64,000 nucleotides of DNA from CAYSDH01 sp964429805 (GTDB taxonomy: Bacteria > Bacteroidota > Bacteroidia > Flavobacteriales_D > JABDKJ01). Made by a program: the position numbers and the translations under genes. Under the pieces are notes generated by a model, which made no database searches, had not been told where the DNA came from, and saw only the letters and a program-made list of their open reading frames with translations. Below, piece by piece: positions 27,872 through 36,250 of the stretch (its first letter is position 1; each line of letters begins with the position of its first letter). The stretch is from contig CAYSDH010000001.1 in assembly GCA_964429805.1 (NCBI GenBank), positions 85,254 through 149,253 on the forward strand, read 5' to 3'.

Positions 27872-28810
27872 TCAGTCATATGCCGAGCAAGGCACGTGTC
27901 CTGAAGCTCCGTTAAATGGGCAAGCGGTGATGCCCAATATTACTTCATGTGAATTCGAAGCGCTGGCTTTCAGTGGAGAAGTGGTTACGTCATAGGCGTA
28001 ACCAAGAGTGAAATAGTTGAGGAAATTCAGTTTTAATAGCCCTACAAAGGCATCTGCATTTCGATAACCTACACCCACTGCAAGTCGTTGATCGAAATCG
28101 AACATGGCATTTACATCAACAGCCAAAGGGGCTGTTGGTGCGAATTTTATCATTGTGCTCGGAATAAAGGTAGAATTATCCCCCATTTTTATGGCCTTCC
28201 CGCCTGTCAAGGCCAAGTGCTGTCTTAGTCTCGCTACTCGGAAGTCAGAGTCGTCAATTTTATTGGCCGTTACGTGGCGTAAGGATGCTCCTAAGAAGAA
28301 TGTTGGACCCTTGAACCAAAAGCCTGGTGTCACCTCAGGAATAAGGAGATTGGAGTTTGAACCGCCTGCAAGTACAGGGTCCATTTCAAATGGCGTATTA
28401 ATGCCTGTGACATCGAGCACGTACTGCGTGAAACCTGCATATAATCCAATTGATGCGGTGGTTTTTCTTCCAGCTGGAAAATGGTAGGCATAAGCCAGTT
28501 GAACCGTGGTTCTTGAAGTTGGCTCAGTAATGTCTGATTCGAGCATGATGCCCCCTGCCTGAAACGTTTTTGTGCGGCCTTTCTTTTTGCCAATCACCCC
28601 GTTAATGGAGCCAAAGGCGGTACGCGGTGCGTTTTCGAAACCTACCCACTGCGAGCGGTACCCAAACCTCATGTCCAGGCACTCTTTAGAACCCGCTACG
28701 GCTGGGTTAATCTGAAATTGATTGAACAGATAATGCGAATATTGAGGCACCTGCTGGGCCATACCAAGCATGGTAATAAATACAAATATGATAAGTAACC
28801 CACTCCTCAT
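27872..28810 (-). CDS. Type IX secretion PorP/SprF family protein (first copy)
   Basis: A 312-residue outer-membrane protein of the PorP/SprF family. The signal peptide is at 1-18 (TMLGMAQQ). The conserved start is VPQYSHYLFNQFQINPAVAGSKECLDMRFGYRSQWVGFENAPRT. The end resembles the barrel closure of the second copy (SNSHEVILGIT), but here a short extra tail follows with three cysteines (ACPFNGASGHVPCSAYD). It lies three bases after the 340-residue T9SS type B gene and 17 bases before the giant SprB-like gene, in one operon. By order it should be the partner of the 340-residue cargo. Confidence 0.95.
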   Translation of the reverse strand: MRSGLLIIFVFITMLGMAQQVPQYSHYLFNQFQINPAVAGSKECLDMRFGYRSQWVGFENAPRTAFGSINGVIGKKKGRTKTFQAGGIMLESDITEPTSRTTVQLAYAYHFPAGRKTTASIGLYAGFTQYVLDVTGINTPFEMDPVLAGGSNSNLLIPEVTPGFWFKGPTFFLGASLRHVTANKIDDSDFRVARLRQHLALTGGKAIKMGDNSTFIPSTMIKFAPTAPLAVDVNAMFDFDQRLAVGVGYRNADAFVGLLKLNFLNYFTLGYAYDVTTSPLKASASNSHEVILGITACPFNGASGHVPCSAYD

Positions 28811-28813
28811 CGT

Positions 28814-29836
28814 CTAGTATATTATGGCAACCGAACCTGTAATGGCCGGTGCATCAAACCCTTCTCTATTTAGCTCTATCACATAATAATACGTGCCAGC
28901 GGGCAAGGGGGTTCCATTTTTCCTTCCATCCCAGCGCTGTGAACCCTCTCCATAACCCGTGCTTCTGTAAACTTGTTGGCCCCAACGGCTATATACTCGG
29001 ACATCCATAGTCGGATACAAATCTGACTGCAGAATCTCCCAATAGTCGTGTATCATGTCTCCGTTGGGCGTGAATGCGTTATACGGGAAAATGTCAAATA
29101 TCACATTGACTAGCACCTGCGCTTCAAGTGTACACGAGCCGACTTGGCCAGTAACAGTATACACCATGGTATCAAGTGGCGTGATAGTGGGGTTGGCAAG
29201 AGTATCTACAAATGCTCCAAACTCATCGGTCCAGAGGTACTCGTTGGCTCCAGATGCGTTGAGAACGACCTCTGTACCAAAGGGCACATTATAAATTGGC
29301 GTAGCACTAAAAGGCGGGTCTGGCTCCACTGCCACGCCAGCAATCTGAATGGTATAGTCACAACTGGCCGCTGCAATATTTGGCGGAGAAATGAGGGAAC
29401 CGTCTACCAAAATGTAAAAGGTCTCAGCACTATCGGCCGCCATCAAATTATCTATATCAATAAAACTTGTGCCTGACTGGCACGCTAACTCGGTGTAGGT
29501 GGCGGGGGCGCATGGATTGGGCGCTTGAAACACCAATACCTCAATTTCGTTTCCAAATAATGGGTCGGTACCGTTTTCACAATCTATCTGCGAGACGACC
29601 ACATCAAATGGGCCTGCGCTAACGCTTTCAAAAGTGTACATAGAGGCATTGTCCACGTCAAAACAAGAAAAACTGCCTGTGGTGATTGGCCCGTCATCTG
29701 TAGAGCCTTCTGTCTCATTATTCATCTCCTGAAAACAGAGTTGAACAGGGTCATTGCAGTCCTGAGCTTGGGTCAAGGCTATGCACAATGTGCACAATGC
29801 GGTGAGTGAATATTTTAGTGTTCGTCTGCTAGACAT
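28814..29836 (-). CDS. T9SS type B sorted surface protein
   Basis: A 340-residue exported protein and the first gene of the T9SS cargo operon. A signal peptide is at residues 1-24 (IALTQAQ). The mature N-terminal half is a beta domain with paired cysteines (DCNDPVQLCF, SFSCFDVDN, QIDCENG, NPCAPATYTELACQ). A PKD/Ig-like segment follows (VVLNASGANEYLWTD). The C-terminal 85 residues form a gliding-motility-associated T9SS type B domain (YNAFTPNGDMIHDYWEI, VYSRWGQQVYRS, PAGTYYYVIEL). The gene product has a role at the cell surface, but no activity can be named. Downstream, in order, are PorP/SprF, the giant SprB-like gene and a second PorP/SprF. Confidence 0.92.
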   Translation of the reverse strand: MSSRRTLKYSLTALCTLCIALTQAQDCNDPVQLCFQEMNNETEGSTDDGPITTGSFSCFDVDNASMYTFESVSAGPFDVVVSQIDCENGTDPLFGNEIEVLVFQAPNPCAPATYTELACQSGTSFIDIDNLMAADSAETFYILVDGSLISPPNIAAASCDYTIQIAGVAVEPDPPFSATPIYNVPFGTEVVLNASGANEYLWTDEFGAFVDTLANPTITPLDTMVYTVTGQVGSCTLEAQVLVNVIFDIFPYNAFTPNGDMIHDYWEILQSDLYPTMDVRVYSRWGQQVYRSTGYGEGSQRWDGRKNGTPLPAGTYYYVIELNREGFDAPAITGSVAIIY

Positions 29837-30029
29837 GGAATTAATAAAAGTAGGCTTTACTGCTTTGACGGCTCTGCATAGTATTCTTCTTATTCACAAC
29901 GATTTGTGGACCCGATTTCGACTACTCAAGCATCAATCTGTTCATTTTTCGCGTCACAAGGATAAGAATCAGCAATGAATAGTGGCCCAATTGCTTTTTA
30001 CCATTCTTTAAAACTTGAGTCTTGACTGA

Positions 30030-30100
30030 TAGCCCCGGCAAGAATCGAACTCGCATCTAAAGTTTGGGGAAATCTATTCTATCCACAAAACTGCGGAATC
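30030..30100 (-). pseudogene. Decayed tRNA-Arg(CCT)-like sequence
   Basis: On the minus strand a tRNA 3' half is clear: T arm GCGAG-TTCGATT-CTTGC, acceptor strand CGGGGCT and discriminator A. The 5' half also follows tRNA order (GTTTTGTGGATAGAAT as D arm), and the anticodon region reads GATTTCCCCAAACTTT. The whole resembles, from memory, tRNA-Arg(CCT) of Flavobacteriia, but it is damaged. The anticodon stem GATTT/ACTTT has two mismatches and the loop is six bases instead of seven. The 5' acceptor strand GATTCCG pairs poorly with CGGGGCT (one clear mismatch and three wobbles). It may be a pseudogene left after duplication or integration, a misassembly, or less likely a divergent functional tRNA. 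Confidence 0.55.
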
Positions 30101-30134
30101 AAGGGATACAAATTACTAATCGCCCATTTTTGGG

Positions 30135-30161
30135 AAATAAAAAAGCCTCCAATTAGGAGGC
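30135..30161 (-). terminator. Rho-independent terminator of the T9SS type A gene
   Basis: Perfect hairpin GCCTCC (30145-30150) with GGAGGC (30156-30161) and a five-base loop. On the minus strand it is followed by TTTTTTATTT (30135-30144). It lies 23 bases after the stop of the 757-residue gene. Confidence 0.8.
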
Positions 30162-30183
30162 TTCTTCTAAGATTTTAATTGGT

Positions 30184-32457
30184 CTATTCGAGCATTACTT
30201 TTTCGACCGTTTCTGTTTTACCATCATTTATTCTGACTAGATAGTATCCAGGATTTACATGCGTGTTAATCACCAGTTTTTCTTTTGGTATGCTCAGTAC
30301 ATCGGCATATATAAGTGACCCATTCATAGAGTAAATCTGAATACTGGTTTTAGCCAGAAACAGCTCTTCATCAGGTGGTATGACGTGCACCTGGTCTTCA
30401 AACGAATAGATAAGCGGCTTGTTATCAGGCTCATCAGTCAGTTCTGATTGAGGCACTTGCTCATGTCCTTGCGGACTCCAATTTAGATGTAAGAAAAACC
30501 TTGTAGCCACATCTTGTTGAGCAAAGTATGTGGTGTACGAACCCGCGCTAAACAGATTATGAAAGTGACCTTCTTTTCTATCTTCTAGGTAAATCTCGTC
30601 TTGACCGTTAAAGTTTTCTATCAGTTGAGCATCAAACACGATTTGCCCTTCTGAACCGGGTGTAAAGTATAGCGGTACAACACCGTTATTCTCATCGAGG
30701 TTAAGTCTGTTGATAGACAGCACATACCCTTCGCTTGAAATGGACCCCAAGGTGGGCATCTCCTTATTCATGCTCGGCACCTTAAAGGCATCGCGGTTAC
30801 TTTCTGTTGACGCGTCTGAGTCTGGGTGCAGAGACACTACTGTGTTGTCTACCCCGGTGCTACTTTCTACGCGCAGTTTGAGCAGTGGCTCAAAGACAAC
30901 ATCATCAACTGGGGCATTGTACAAATCTACTGGACGCACCACATCTCTGTCGTAGTTTATTTCTACTTCTTCGCCCACAGGCACGCGTATGAAGAAGCCC
31001 TCCATCGGTCTTATTCTCGTGCTGGCATCATGTGTGCCAATACCAGTCACATAGGCGCTAAATTGTTGCTCCTCCTCGTTCCACTTGTACAAGGCTTTGG
31101 TGCCCTCTGCTGCCTCTCCCACTGAGTTCCAGTCTAGGATACTCGGATAAGGGTTTGCCACAAATTTCCAATCACCATGTTGATTTCCTGAACTCGAAGA
31201 GCCTGCAACTACCTGATTTTCTGTACTAATCTGGCCTGTGGCAGATACATATTCTCCTTCGTCACTTTCTAGTCTGTATGCGTCTATAGGTGAGTGTTGC
31301 GCGTTTTGATCCGCGCCTTCTTCCCAGTGGTCATGAAAATTACTGAGCTGAGTTCCTTCGTTAAATTCAAGCAGCTGCTCGGCATTGGTCGAGTCTTGAA
31401 GTTGACCAATCGTGTTGTCAGAAACAGGAGCTGCGTACAACTGCGCACCATCGTGATCAAATTTCTTTTTCAAGGTCACTTGACCACTAAAATTGTTGCC
31501 AGGCGCGTACACATGGCCTTTATGTTCTTCGCTTTCAAGCACAGTAATCTCTGTGCCGAAGTTGATTACTTGACCATTACTGAGGTCTAAAAGATCTTTA
31601 ATTACAATTGGCTCCATGCAGAATAGTAGCCCGTAAACAATGAGTCTGTTAAAGGTCACGCCTCCTTGAATGGACGCATCGTTAGCCGAGTTTATCATCA
31701 CGACATCTCCAGTAAAGTCACTCTCACCGTAGACCATCAAATCATCATAAACGCTCAGTCTTGCTTGATCTTGAACGGTAATCATGGCGCCTTCTTCAAT
31801 AGTCAAACTGCGTACGTTGGCTTTTTCGTTAATGTCTGGATACACCCCAGAAGTCAACACGGGAATCACCGCGCAAAAATTTGAATCTGGTACAAGTTCT
31901 GGCGTCCAGTTTTGCGGATCATCCCACTGGTCATTGACGATTCCTTTCCACACGCTGCAAGGCGTGGCAGGCGGAGCGGGCATGTGGACTCTAAATCCAA
32001 GGTCCATTTCAACCATCACATCTACGTCATACGAAAAGACTCCTTCATCATAGACATCTGAAAGACTTACCCAACACGCGCCATACTGATCTTGAAAGTC
32101 AAACTTCATAGTGTACACCACATCTTCAGAAAGCCAAAGGTCCGTATCAAAGAAATAGCTGTTGAGCGTTCCCCAGCCATCACCCACGGTAAACTGATCT
32201 GAAAAAATCATGGGGCCAGTCGTGCCGTCACCCTCAAAGATGCTCATCTCAATAGCAAGATCTCCTTGCTCAAAATTGTGAATGAAAAAATCAAACCGCT
32301 CCACGTTTCCGCTGGTGCAGGTTTCAAATGACTGTGTGACGTATTGGTCGGTGTAGATATATGAGTCGGTCCAGAGTTGGTCTGTCAGGCACTGGGCATT
32401 GACTTCCATACTCATGGAGGCGCAAACAACTAGAACAAAAACTATAATTGATTTCAT
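30184..32457 (-). CDS. Large T9SS type A sorted secreted protein
   Basis: A 757-residue exported protein. A signal peptide is at residues 1-21 (SMEVNAQ). The N-terminal 170 residues look like a beta-sandwich domain (YVTQSFETCTSGNVERFDFFI). A segment with CSVWKGIVNDQWDDPQNWTPELVPDS follows, the motif that often opens a beta-solenoid domain in Bacteroidota surface proteins. A long linker region continues up to the C-terminal T9SS type A sorting domain (IQIYSMNGSLIYADVLS, NPGYYLVRINDGKTETVEKVML). No catalytic motif is visible. The gene is a single transcription unit with its own terminator. A separate strong hairpin 71 bases upstream of its ATG may be an attenuator or may end a small RNA. Confidence 0.88.
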   Translation of the reverse strand: MKSIIVFVLVVCASMSMEVNAQCLTDQLWTDSYIYTDQYVTQSFETCTSGNVERFDFFIHNFEQGDLAIEMSIFEGDGTTGPMIFSDQFTVGDGWGTLNSYFFDTDLWLSEDVVYTMKFDFQDQYGACWVSLSDVYDEGVFSYDVDVMVEMDLGFRVHMPAPPATPCSVWKGIVNDQWDDPQNWTPELVPDSNFCAVIPVLTSGVYPDINEKANVRSLTIEEGAMITVQDQARLSVYDDLMVYGESDFTGDVVMINSANDASIQGGVTFNRLIVYGLLFCMEPIVIKDLLDLSNGQVINFGTEITVLESEEHKGHVYAPGNNFSGQVTLKKKFDHDGAQLYAAPVSDNTIGQLQDSTNAEQLLEFNEGTQLSNFHDHWEEGADQNAQHSPIDAYRLESDEGEYVSATGQISTENQVVAGSSSSGNQHGDWKFVANPYPSILDWNSVGEAAEGTKALYKWNEEEQQFSAYVTGIGTHDASTRIRPMEGFFIRVPVGEEVEINYDRDVVRPVDLYNAPVDDVVFEPLLKLRVESSTGVDNTVVSLHPDSDASTESNRDAFKVPSMNKEMPTLGSISSEGYVLSINRLNLDENNGVVPLYFTPGSEGQIVFDAQLIENFNGQDEIYLEDRKEGHFHNLFSAGSYTTYFAQQDVATRFFLHLNWSPQGHEQVPQSELTDEPDNKPLIYSFEDQVHVIPPDEELFLAKTSIQIYSMNGSLIYADVLSIPKEKLVINTHVNPGYYLVRINDGKTETVEKVMLE

Positions 32458-32800
32458 CTTAATTCAGTTACACGTGTATACGCATGTTTGCGGTCAAAGT
32501 TTCATCCACTCTGGCCGATAGGTGCTATAAAAAAAGAGGAGGAAGCCTAGTGGCCTCCTCCCCATATTCACCTTAAATTGAATCCTCGGATTTCCTGTCA
32601 ACCTAACTCGTTGCTCACTAATCTCTCTCCTCTGCCGAAGGACTTCAATCAGGCGAAATATCAGATGAATCAAATTCTTAAGCTAGCTTACGTGGGGCAG
32701 TGATAATTTGTTCCTGAATTACTCTCCTTTTTTGGGCATCTGCATAAAACAAAGGCTCACAGCGATCTTACTTATCTTCGCAGGCCTGAATTAGTATACT
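32458..32800 (-). ncRNA. Possible small RNA or long regulated leader
   Basis: A 343-base divergent gap without a protein gene. On the minus strand it contains a strong terminator-type hairpin (32528-32561) well before the T9SS gene start. That implies a transcript that begins to the right (between about 32600 and 32800) and ends there: either a small RNA or an attenuated leader. A 12-base perfect palindrome (TAAGCTAGCTTA, 32679-32690) lies within it and could be an operator. I could not match the sequence to 6S, tmRNA, RNase P or SRP RNA signatures, and no consensus promoter is obvious. The promoter of the phosphohexomutase gene must lie near 32760-32800. Confidence 0.3.
32528..32561 (-). terminator. 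Terminator-type hairpin upstream of the T9SS type A gene
   Basis: GGAGGAAGCC (32538-32547) pairs with GGCCTCCTCC (32552-32561) with one mismatch and a four-base loop. On the minus strand seven Ts follow directly. It acts in the direction of the T9SS gene but lies before its start, so it would end an upstream transcript or attenuate the gene. Confidence 0.6.
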
Positions 32801-34522
32801 ATGAGCTCAGAAGTAGAAAAAAGAGCGGCCTTTTGGTCCAGTGAGTCCTTTGACACAGTCACCCAAGACGCTGTCAAAAAGATGATGGCTGAAGACAGCG
32901 ATCAGTTAAGTGAGTGCTTTTATAAAGAGCTCGAGTTTGGCACAGGCGGTCTGAGAGGAATCATGGGTGTGGGAACAAACAGAATCAACATTTACACCGT
33001 AGGATATGCCACCCAAGGCCTTGCCAATTATGTGAATGCGGCATTTTCTGAATTGGACCAGGTGTCAGTGGCTATCGCGTATGACAGTCGAAATAACAGT
33101 CCGCTTTTTGCTCAACGAGCCGCTGAAATAATGGCCTCAAATGGAATTAAGGCATATCTATATGAAGACTTGCGTCCTACTCCATCGCTGAGTTTTGCCG
33201 TGCGACATTTAAATTGTCAAGCCGGTATAGTGATTACCGCTTCTCATAATCCTAAAGAATATAACGGCTACAAAGTCTACTGGAATGATGGCGGACAGCT
33301 AGTGCCACCGCATGACAAAGGAGTGATTGATGAAGTCAGAAAGGTGCTCTCGCCTGCTGACATTAAAAGTGATGTAGACCAATCACTCATTGTGCCGATT
33401 GGTACAGAAGTAGATGAGGCATACTTCAATCAAAGCCTTGAACTGACCGAGATTCCTGTTGATGCCGCAGCAAAAAAAGAGCTACGCATCTGCTATACCT
33501 CTCTGCACGGCACAGGCATCACAATGATACCCGAAGGACTAAAGAGAGCTGGTTATACTCACGTGCACATCGTAGAAGGGCAAGCCGAGCCTAGTGGAGA
33601 TTTTCCCACAGTTCAATCGCCAAATCCAGAAGAGCAAAGTGCCATGAAAATGGGGCTTGAGGAGTGCGACCGAGTCAATGCCGACATCCTGTTTGGTACC
33701 GACCCAGACACAGACCGTGTGGGGATGGCCGTGCGGAACGACCAAGGGAAGATGATTCTCTTAAATGGAAATGAAGCCGCTTCGCTACTCATAAAGTTCT
33801 TGTGCGAAGTGCGAAAAGAAAAAGGGCTCAGCAACGAGAACGCCTACATCGCAAAGACGATAGTGACAAGCGAACTACTAAGGTCCATAGCTGACCACTA
33901 TGACACACCTTGTCACGATACATTGACAGGATTTAAGTACATCGCTGAGCTGATTGGCAAGTTGGAAGGAAAGACATTTATAGGTGGTGGAGAAGAGAGT
34001 TATGGCTACTTGATTGGTGATGTGGTGAGAGACAAAGATGCTGTCATCTCAACCATCATGCTCTGTGAGATGGCCGCATGGGCACACTCCAAGGGTAAAA
34101 CGGCATACCAACTGCTCAAGGAAATTCGCAAGGAGCATGGCTTTTACAAGGAGTCGCTAGTATCTCTGGTTAAGAAGGGAATGTCTGGAGCCGAAGAAAT
34201 TCAGCAGATAATGAAAGACCTGAGGGATAACTCGCCAAAAGAAATTGCTGGAAGTCCAGTGACGACCCGTATTGATTATAGCAGCGGATTAAAGCATCTC
34301 GGAGATGGAAGCACAAAAGAAACGGGCTTGCCTCGCTCTAATGTTTTGCAGTTTTTACTCGCTGATGGTGCCAAGGTGACTGCACGTCCTTCAGGAACTG
34401 AACCCAAGATTAAGTTTTACATATCTGTCAAGGCAGAGTTACAGACTTTAGAGAATCATGACCAGGTGGCAGCGCAACTCGATGAGCGCATGAGTGAACT
34501 AAATAAAGCCCTCGGACTTTAA
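32801..34522 (+). CDS. Phosphohexomutase (phosphoglucomutase/phosphomannomutase)
   Basis: A 573-residue cytoplasmic enzyme of the alpha-D-phosphohexomutase family, which interconverts sugar 1- and 6-phosphates. All four family loops are visible. The phosphoserine loop is TASHNPKEYNGYK with Ser148, and the magnesium loop is DPDTDRVG. The sugar-binding loop is GGGEESYGYLIGD. The phosphate-binding loop is RPSGTEPKIKFY near the C-terminus. The length (about 570) and the N-terminal FGTGGLRGIMG motif match the PGM2/ManB-like bacterial group that acts on glucose or mannose phosphate. It overlaps the convergent DUF4301 gene by four bases. The substrate preference is not decided by sequence. Confidence 0.95.
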   Translation: MSSEVEKRAAFWSSESFDTVTQDAVKKMMAEDSDQLSECFYKELEFGTGGLRGIMGVGTNRINIYTVGYATQGLANYVNAAFSELDQVSVAIAYDSRNNSPLFAQRAAEIMASNGIKAYLYEDLRPTPSLSFAVRHLNCQAGIVITASHNPKEYNGYKVYWNDGGQLVPPHDKGVIDEVRKVLSPADIKSDVDQSLIVPIGTEVDEAYFNQSLELTEIPVDAAAKKELRICYTSLHGTGITMIPEGLKRAGYTHVHIVEGQAEPSGDFPTVQSPNPEEQSAMKMGLEECDRVNADILFGTDPDTDRVGMAVRNDQGKMILLNGNEAASLLIKFLCEVRKEKGLSNENAYIAKTIVTSELLRSIADHYDTPCHDTLTGFKYIAELIGKLEGKTFIGGGEESYGYLIGDVVRDKDAVISTIMLCEMAAWAHSKGKTAYQLLKEIRKEHGFYKESLVSLVKKGMSGAEEIQQIMKDLRDNSPKEIAGSPVTTRIDYSSGLKHLGDGSTKETGLPRSNVLQFLLADGAKVTARPSGTEPKIKFYISVKAELQTLENHDQVAAQLDERMSELNKALGL

Positions 34523-35955
34523 ACAGTGTGCATCGGCCTGAGCAGGTCGTTCACTGTTTTGACTGGATTAAAAGTGCTGAGTGGCACCTCTACAAATATG
34601 GTGTTCCAGTGAGCCATTGCTCCATTCCACAGTCCAGGCCACTCCATGATTTTAAGTTGCTTTCCGTCTACCACTTTCGAGGAGATAAAAGAACTGTCCA
34701 TATCTCTGTAATGCAGAAGATTTAGCTTGCGTCCGTGAAGGTCGTAAGGACAACAAATCAAGTCAACCGGATTAAAGTGAGTCGCAGACTTGGCGATGGC
34801 CTGTTGGTCATCTTTGCTTTTGTCAATCTGCGCAGATTCTATAATCTGTAGGCTGAGTCCTTGTTTGGTTTTCACCCAAAACGGACCGCCTCCGGGCTCC
34901 CCTTCATTCTGCACCATGCCGCACACTCTAAATGGTCTATTTAGCAGCGCTATCAAGTCATCGTCACTTTGTTCGGCAACCACTTTTAGTCCAAGCTCTG
35001 AGATAAATGCCAAGACTTCCTCTTTTGATTTTTCGCCTGCCTTAAAGTCACTTTCCAAGCGCAGTGCTAACTTTCGTTGAGCAAGCAGATGGCCAGCCAG
35101 NNNNNNNNNNATTTTATACCGTATGGTGTCATTCCTTTTTTCGGCTGGCACGACATTGTCAATATTCTTAATGAAGATGAGGTCGGCCTCTACTTGGTTT
35201 ACATTATGTATGAGTGAACCGTGACCACCAGGCCTTAACAAAACCGTCCCGTCTGCTGCTCTGGCCACTTTACCTTCTGAGTCCATTGCCATGACGTCAG
35301 TCAATGGCGACTGAAGTGATGATGTCAGTGTGAAATCAACTTTAAACTCTGAACTATACTGCTCAGAAAGCTCCTGCAAATGAGCGCTGATAGAAGTCTC
35401 TTTATCTGCTGGCAGCGTGAAGTGAATATCTACCGTGCCATTACAGGCCGCATAGTCCATGCCTTCTGACAAGTGCTCGGCAAAGGCCGTCTTTGAACCA
35501 TCCGCATAGCGATGAAACAGCACTGAGCCTTTGGCCAGTGAGGCCATGCCCTTGGCAGGATGATTGAGCAGATGGTCAACCAAGACCTCATCTGTCATGT
35601 CTTCCATGTCGGCAGTCCAAAAGGCAAAGTCTCTTTTGCGCTCTAGAAACTCACGCACAGGGGCCGTCATTTCTTTACTTAACGCAAAGGCGCGTAAATC
35701 TTTAAACATACGGCTTGCCGCTCCAGATGACGGCACAAACTTCAGCACGCGCATCGACTCTTTTTCTTGCTGATAGGTCTCACAAAGCTGACTGACTTCC
35801 TCACTGGTAAAACGGATAATCCCGTCACCAATGGCGGCATGACTGTGAAGAGAAACTGATGTAGATGATTTGGACAGAATAGACAATTGATCTGCAATGT
35901 CTTTTTCAGAAAATCCTCTTTCGAGGAGGGTTTTTTTGTCCTTGGAGTCCAACAT
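34519..35955 (-). CDS. DUF4301 family protein (contains assembly gap)
   Basis: A 478-residue protein that matches the DUF4301 family, which is found almost only in Bacteroidota and has no established function. Recognisable parts are LKFVPSSGAASRMFKDL near residues 70-90, LLRPGGHGSLIHNVNQVEADLIFIKNIDNVVP in the middle and VCGMVQNEGEPGGGPFWVK near residue 350. The nucleotidyltransferase-like segment (SGAASRM, PGGHGSL) suggests nucleotide or sugar binding, but that is inference. Ten Ns at 35101-35110 interrupt the gene after the IRYK segment. The frame is the same on both sides, so a gap length of 10 (modulo 3) is consistent with an intact gene. Its 3' end overlaps the mutase gene by four bases. 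Confidence 0.88.
   Translation of the reverse strand: MLDSKDKKTLLERGFSEKDIADQLSILSKSSTSVSLHSHAAIGDGIIRFTSEEVSQLCETYQQEKESMRVLKFVPSSGAASRMFKDLRAFALSKEMTAPVREFLERKRDFAFWTADMEDMTDEVLVDHLLNHPAKGMASLAKGSVLFHRYADGSKTAFAEHLSEGMDYAACNGTVDIHFTLPADKETSISAHLQELSEQYSSEFKVDFTLTSSLQSPLTDVMAMDSEGKVARAADGTVLLRPGGHGSLIHNVNQVEADLIFIKNIDNVVPAEKRNDTIRYKXXXXLAGHLLAQRKLALRLESDFKAGEKSKEEVLAFISELGLKVVAEQSDDDLIALLNRPFRVCGMVQNEGEPGGGPFWVKTKQGLSLQIIESAQIDKSKDDQQAIAKSATHFNPVDLICCPYDLHGRKLNLLHYRDMDSSFISSKVVDGKQLKIMEWPGLWNGAMAHWNTIFVEVPLSTFNPVKTVNDLLRPMHTV
35101..35110. other. Assembly gap of ten Ns
   Basis: Ten unknown bases inside the DUF4301 gene. They show that the sequence is a draft scaffold. The true gap length may differ from ten. 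Confidence 0.99.
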
Positions 35956-36136
35956 ATATAATCAGTGCAATCAAACTACTGTTTGACAAAACTAGGGAAA
36001 TTCACGTCTTCTGTTTTGATTCAGGATTCCCACAAAAAGGTGTTAAGAAAAGCCAAATATCCCCCCAAAGGGCAATTAAAAATTCAATTATTCCGTTTAG
36101 ATTCGTGTAGCATTAGTTAACACAACCATCAAAAAC

Positions 36137-36250
36137 ATGAAGATTATAAAAGCACTCGGCAATGCCGAAACTTGGTTCAATAGGACGTTTGCTTGGTTCT
36201 TTACCAATGGTATGAAAACACTGCAGCGCGCGGAAAATCAAAAGCGCTGA
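36137..36250 (+). CDS. Small ORF, 37 residues
   Basis: ATG at 36137 opens a 37-residue frame ending in TGA at 36248-36250. The product starts MKIIKALGNAETWFNRTF, is rich in aromatic residues in the middle (WFNRTFAWFF) and ends in basic residues. This looks like an amphipathic membrane-associated peptide. It lies alone between the DUF4301 gene and the aldehyde dehydrogenase gene, and its stop directly abuts the convergent dehydrogenase stop. The 181-base upstream region is AT-rich and can hold a promoter; TAGATTCG at 36098 is a weak -7 candidate. I know of no function. Coding status rests on the sensible start, composition and gap filling only. Confidence 0.5.
   Translation: MKIIKALGNAETWFNRTFAWFFTNGMKTLQRAENQKR

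Larger units (their letters stand above)
29837..30183. other. Intergenic region with decayed tRNA-Arg and a terminator
   Basis: A 347-base stretch without a protein gene, lying between two minus-strand transcription units. It holds the terminator of the 757-residue T9SS gene (30135-30161) and a degenerate tRNA-like sequence (30030-30100). The remaining 190 bases or so upstream of the T9SS operon (29837-30029) are AT-rich and should contain its promoter. I could not pick a convincing one. Confidence 0.5.

Noticed and set aside
32562..32800. RNase P RNA, tmRNA, SRP RNA or 6S RNA
   Set aside because: The conserved motifs I know for these RNAs (for example GAGGAAAGTCC of RNase P, the TTCGA end of tmRNA, the GGAAG loop of SRP RNA) are not present. 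The region is only listed as an unknown candidate.
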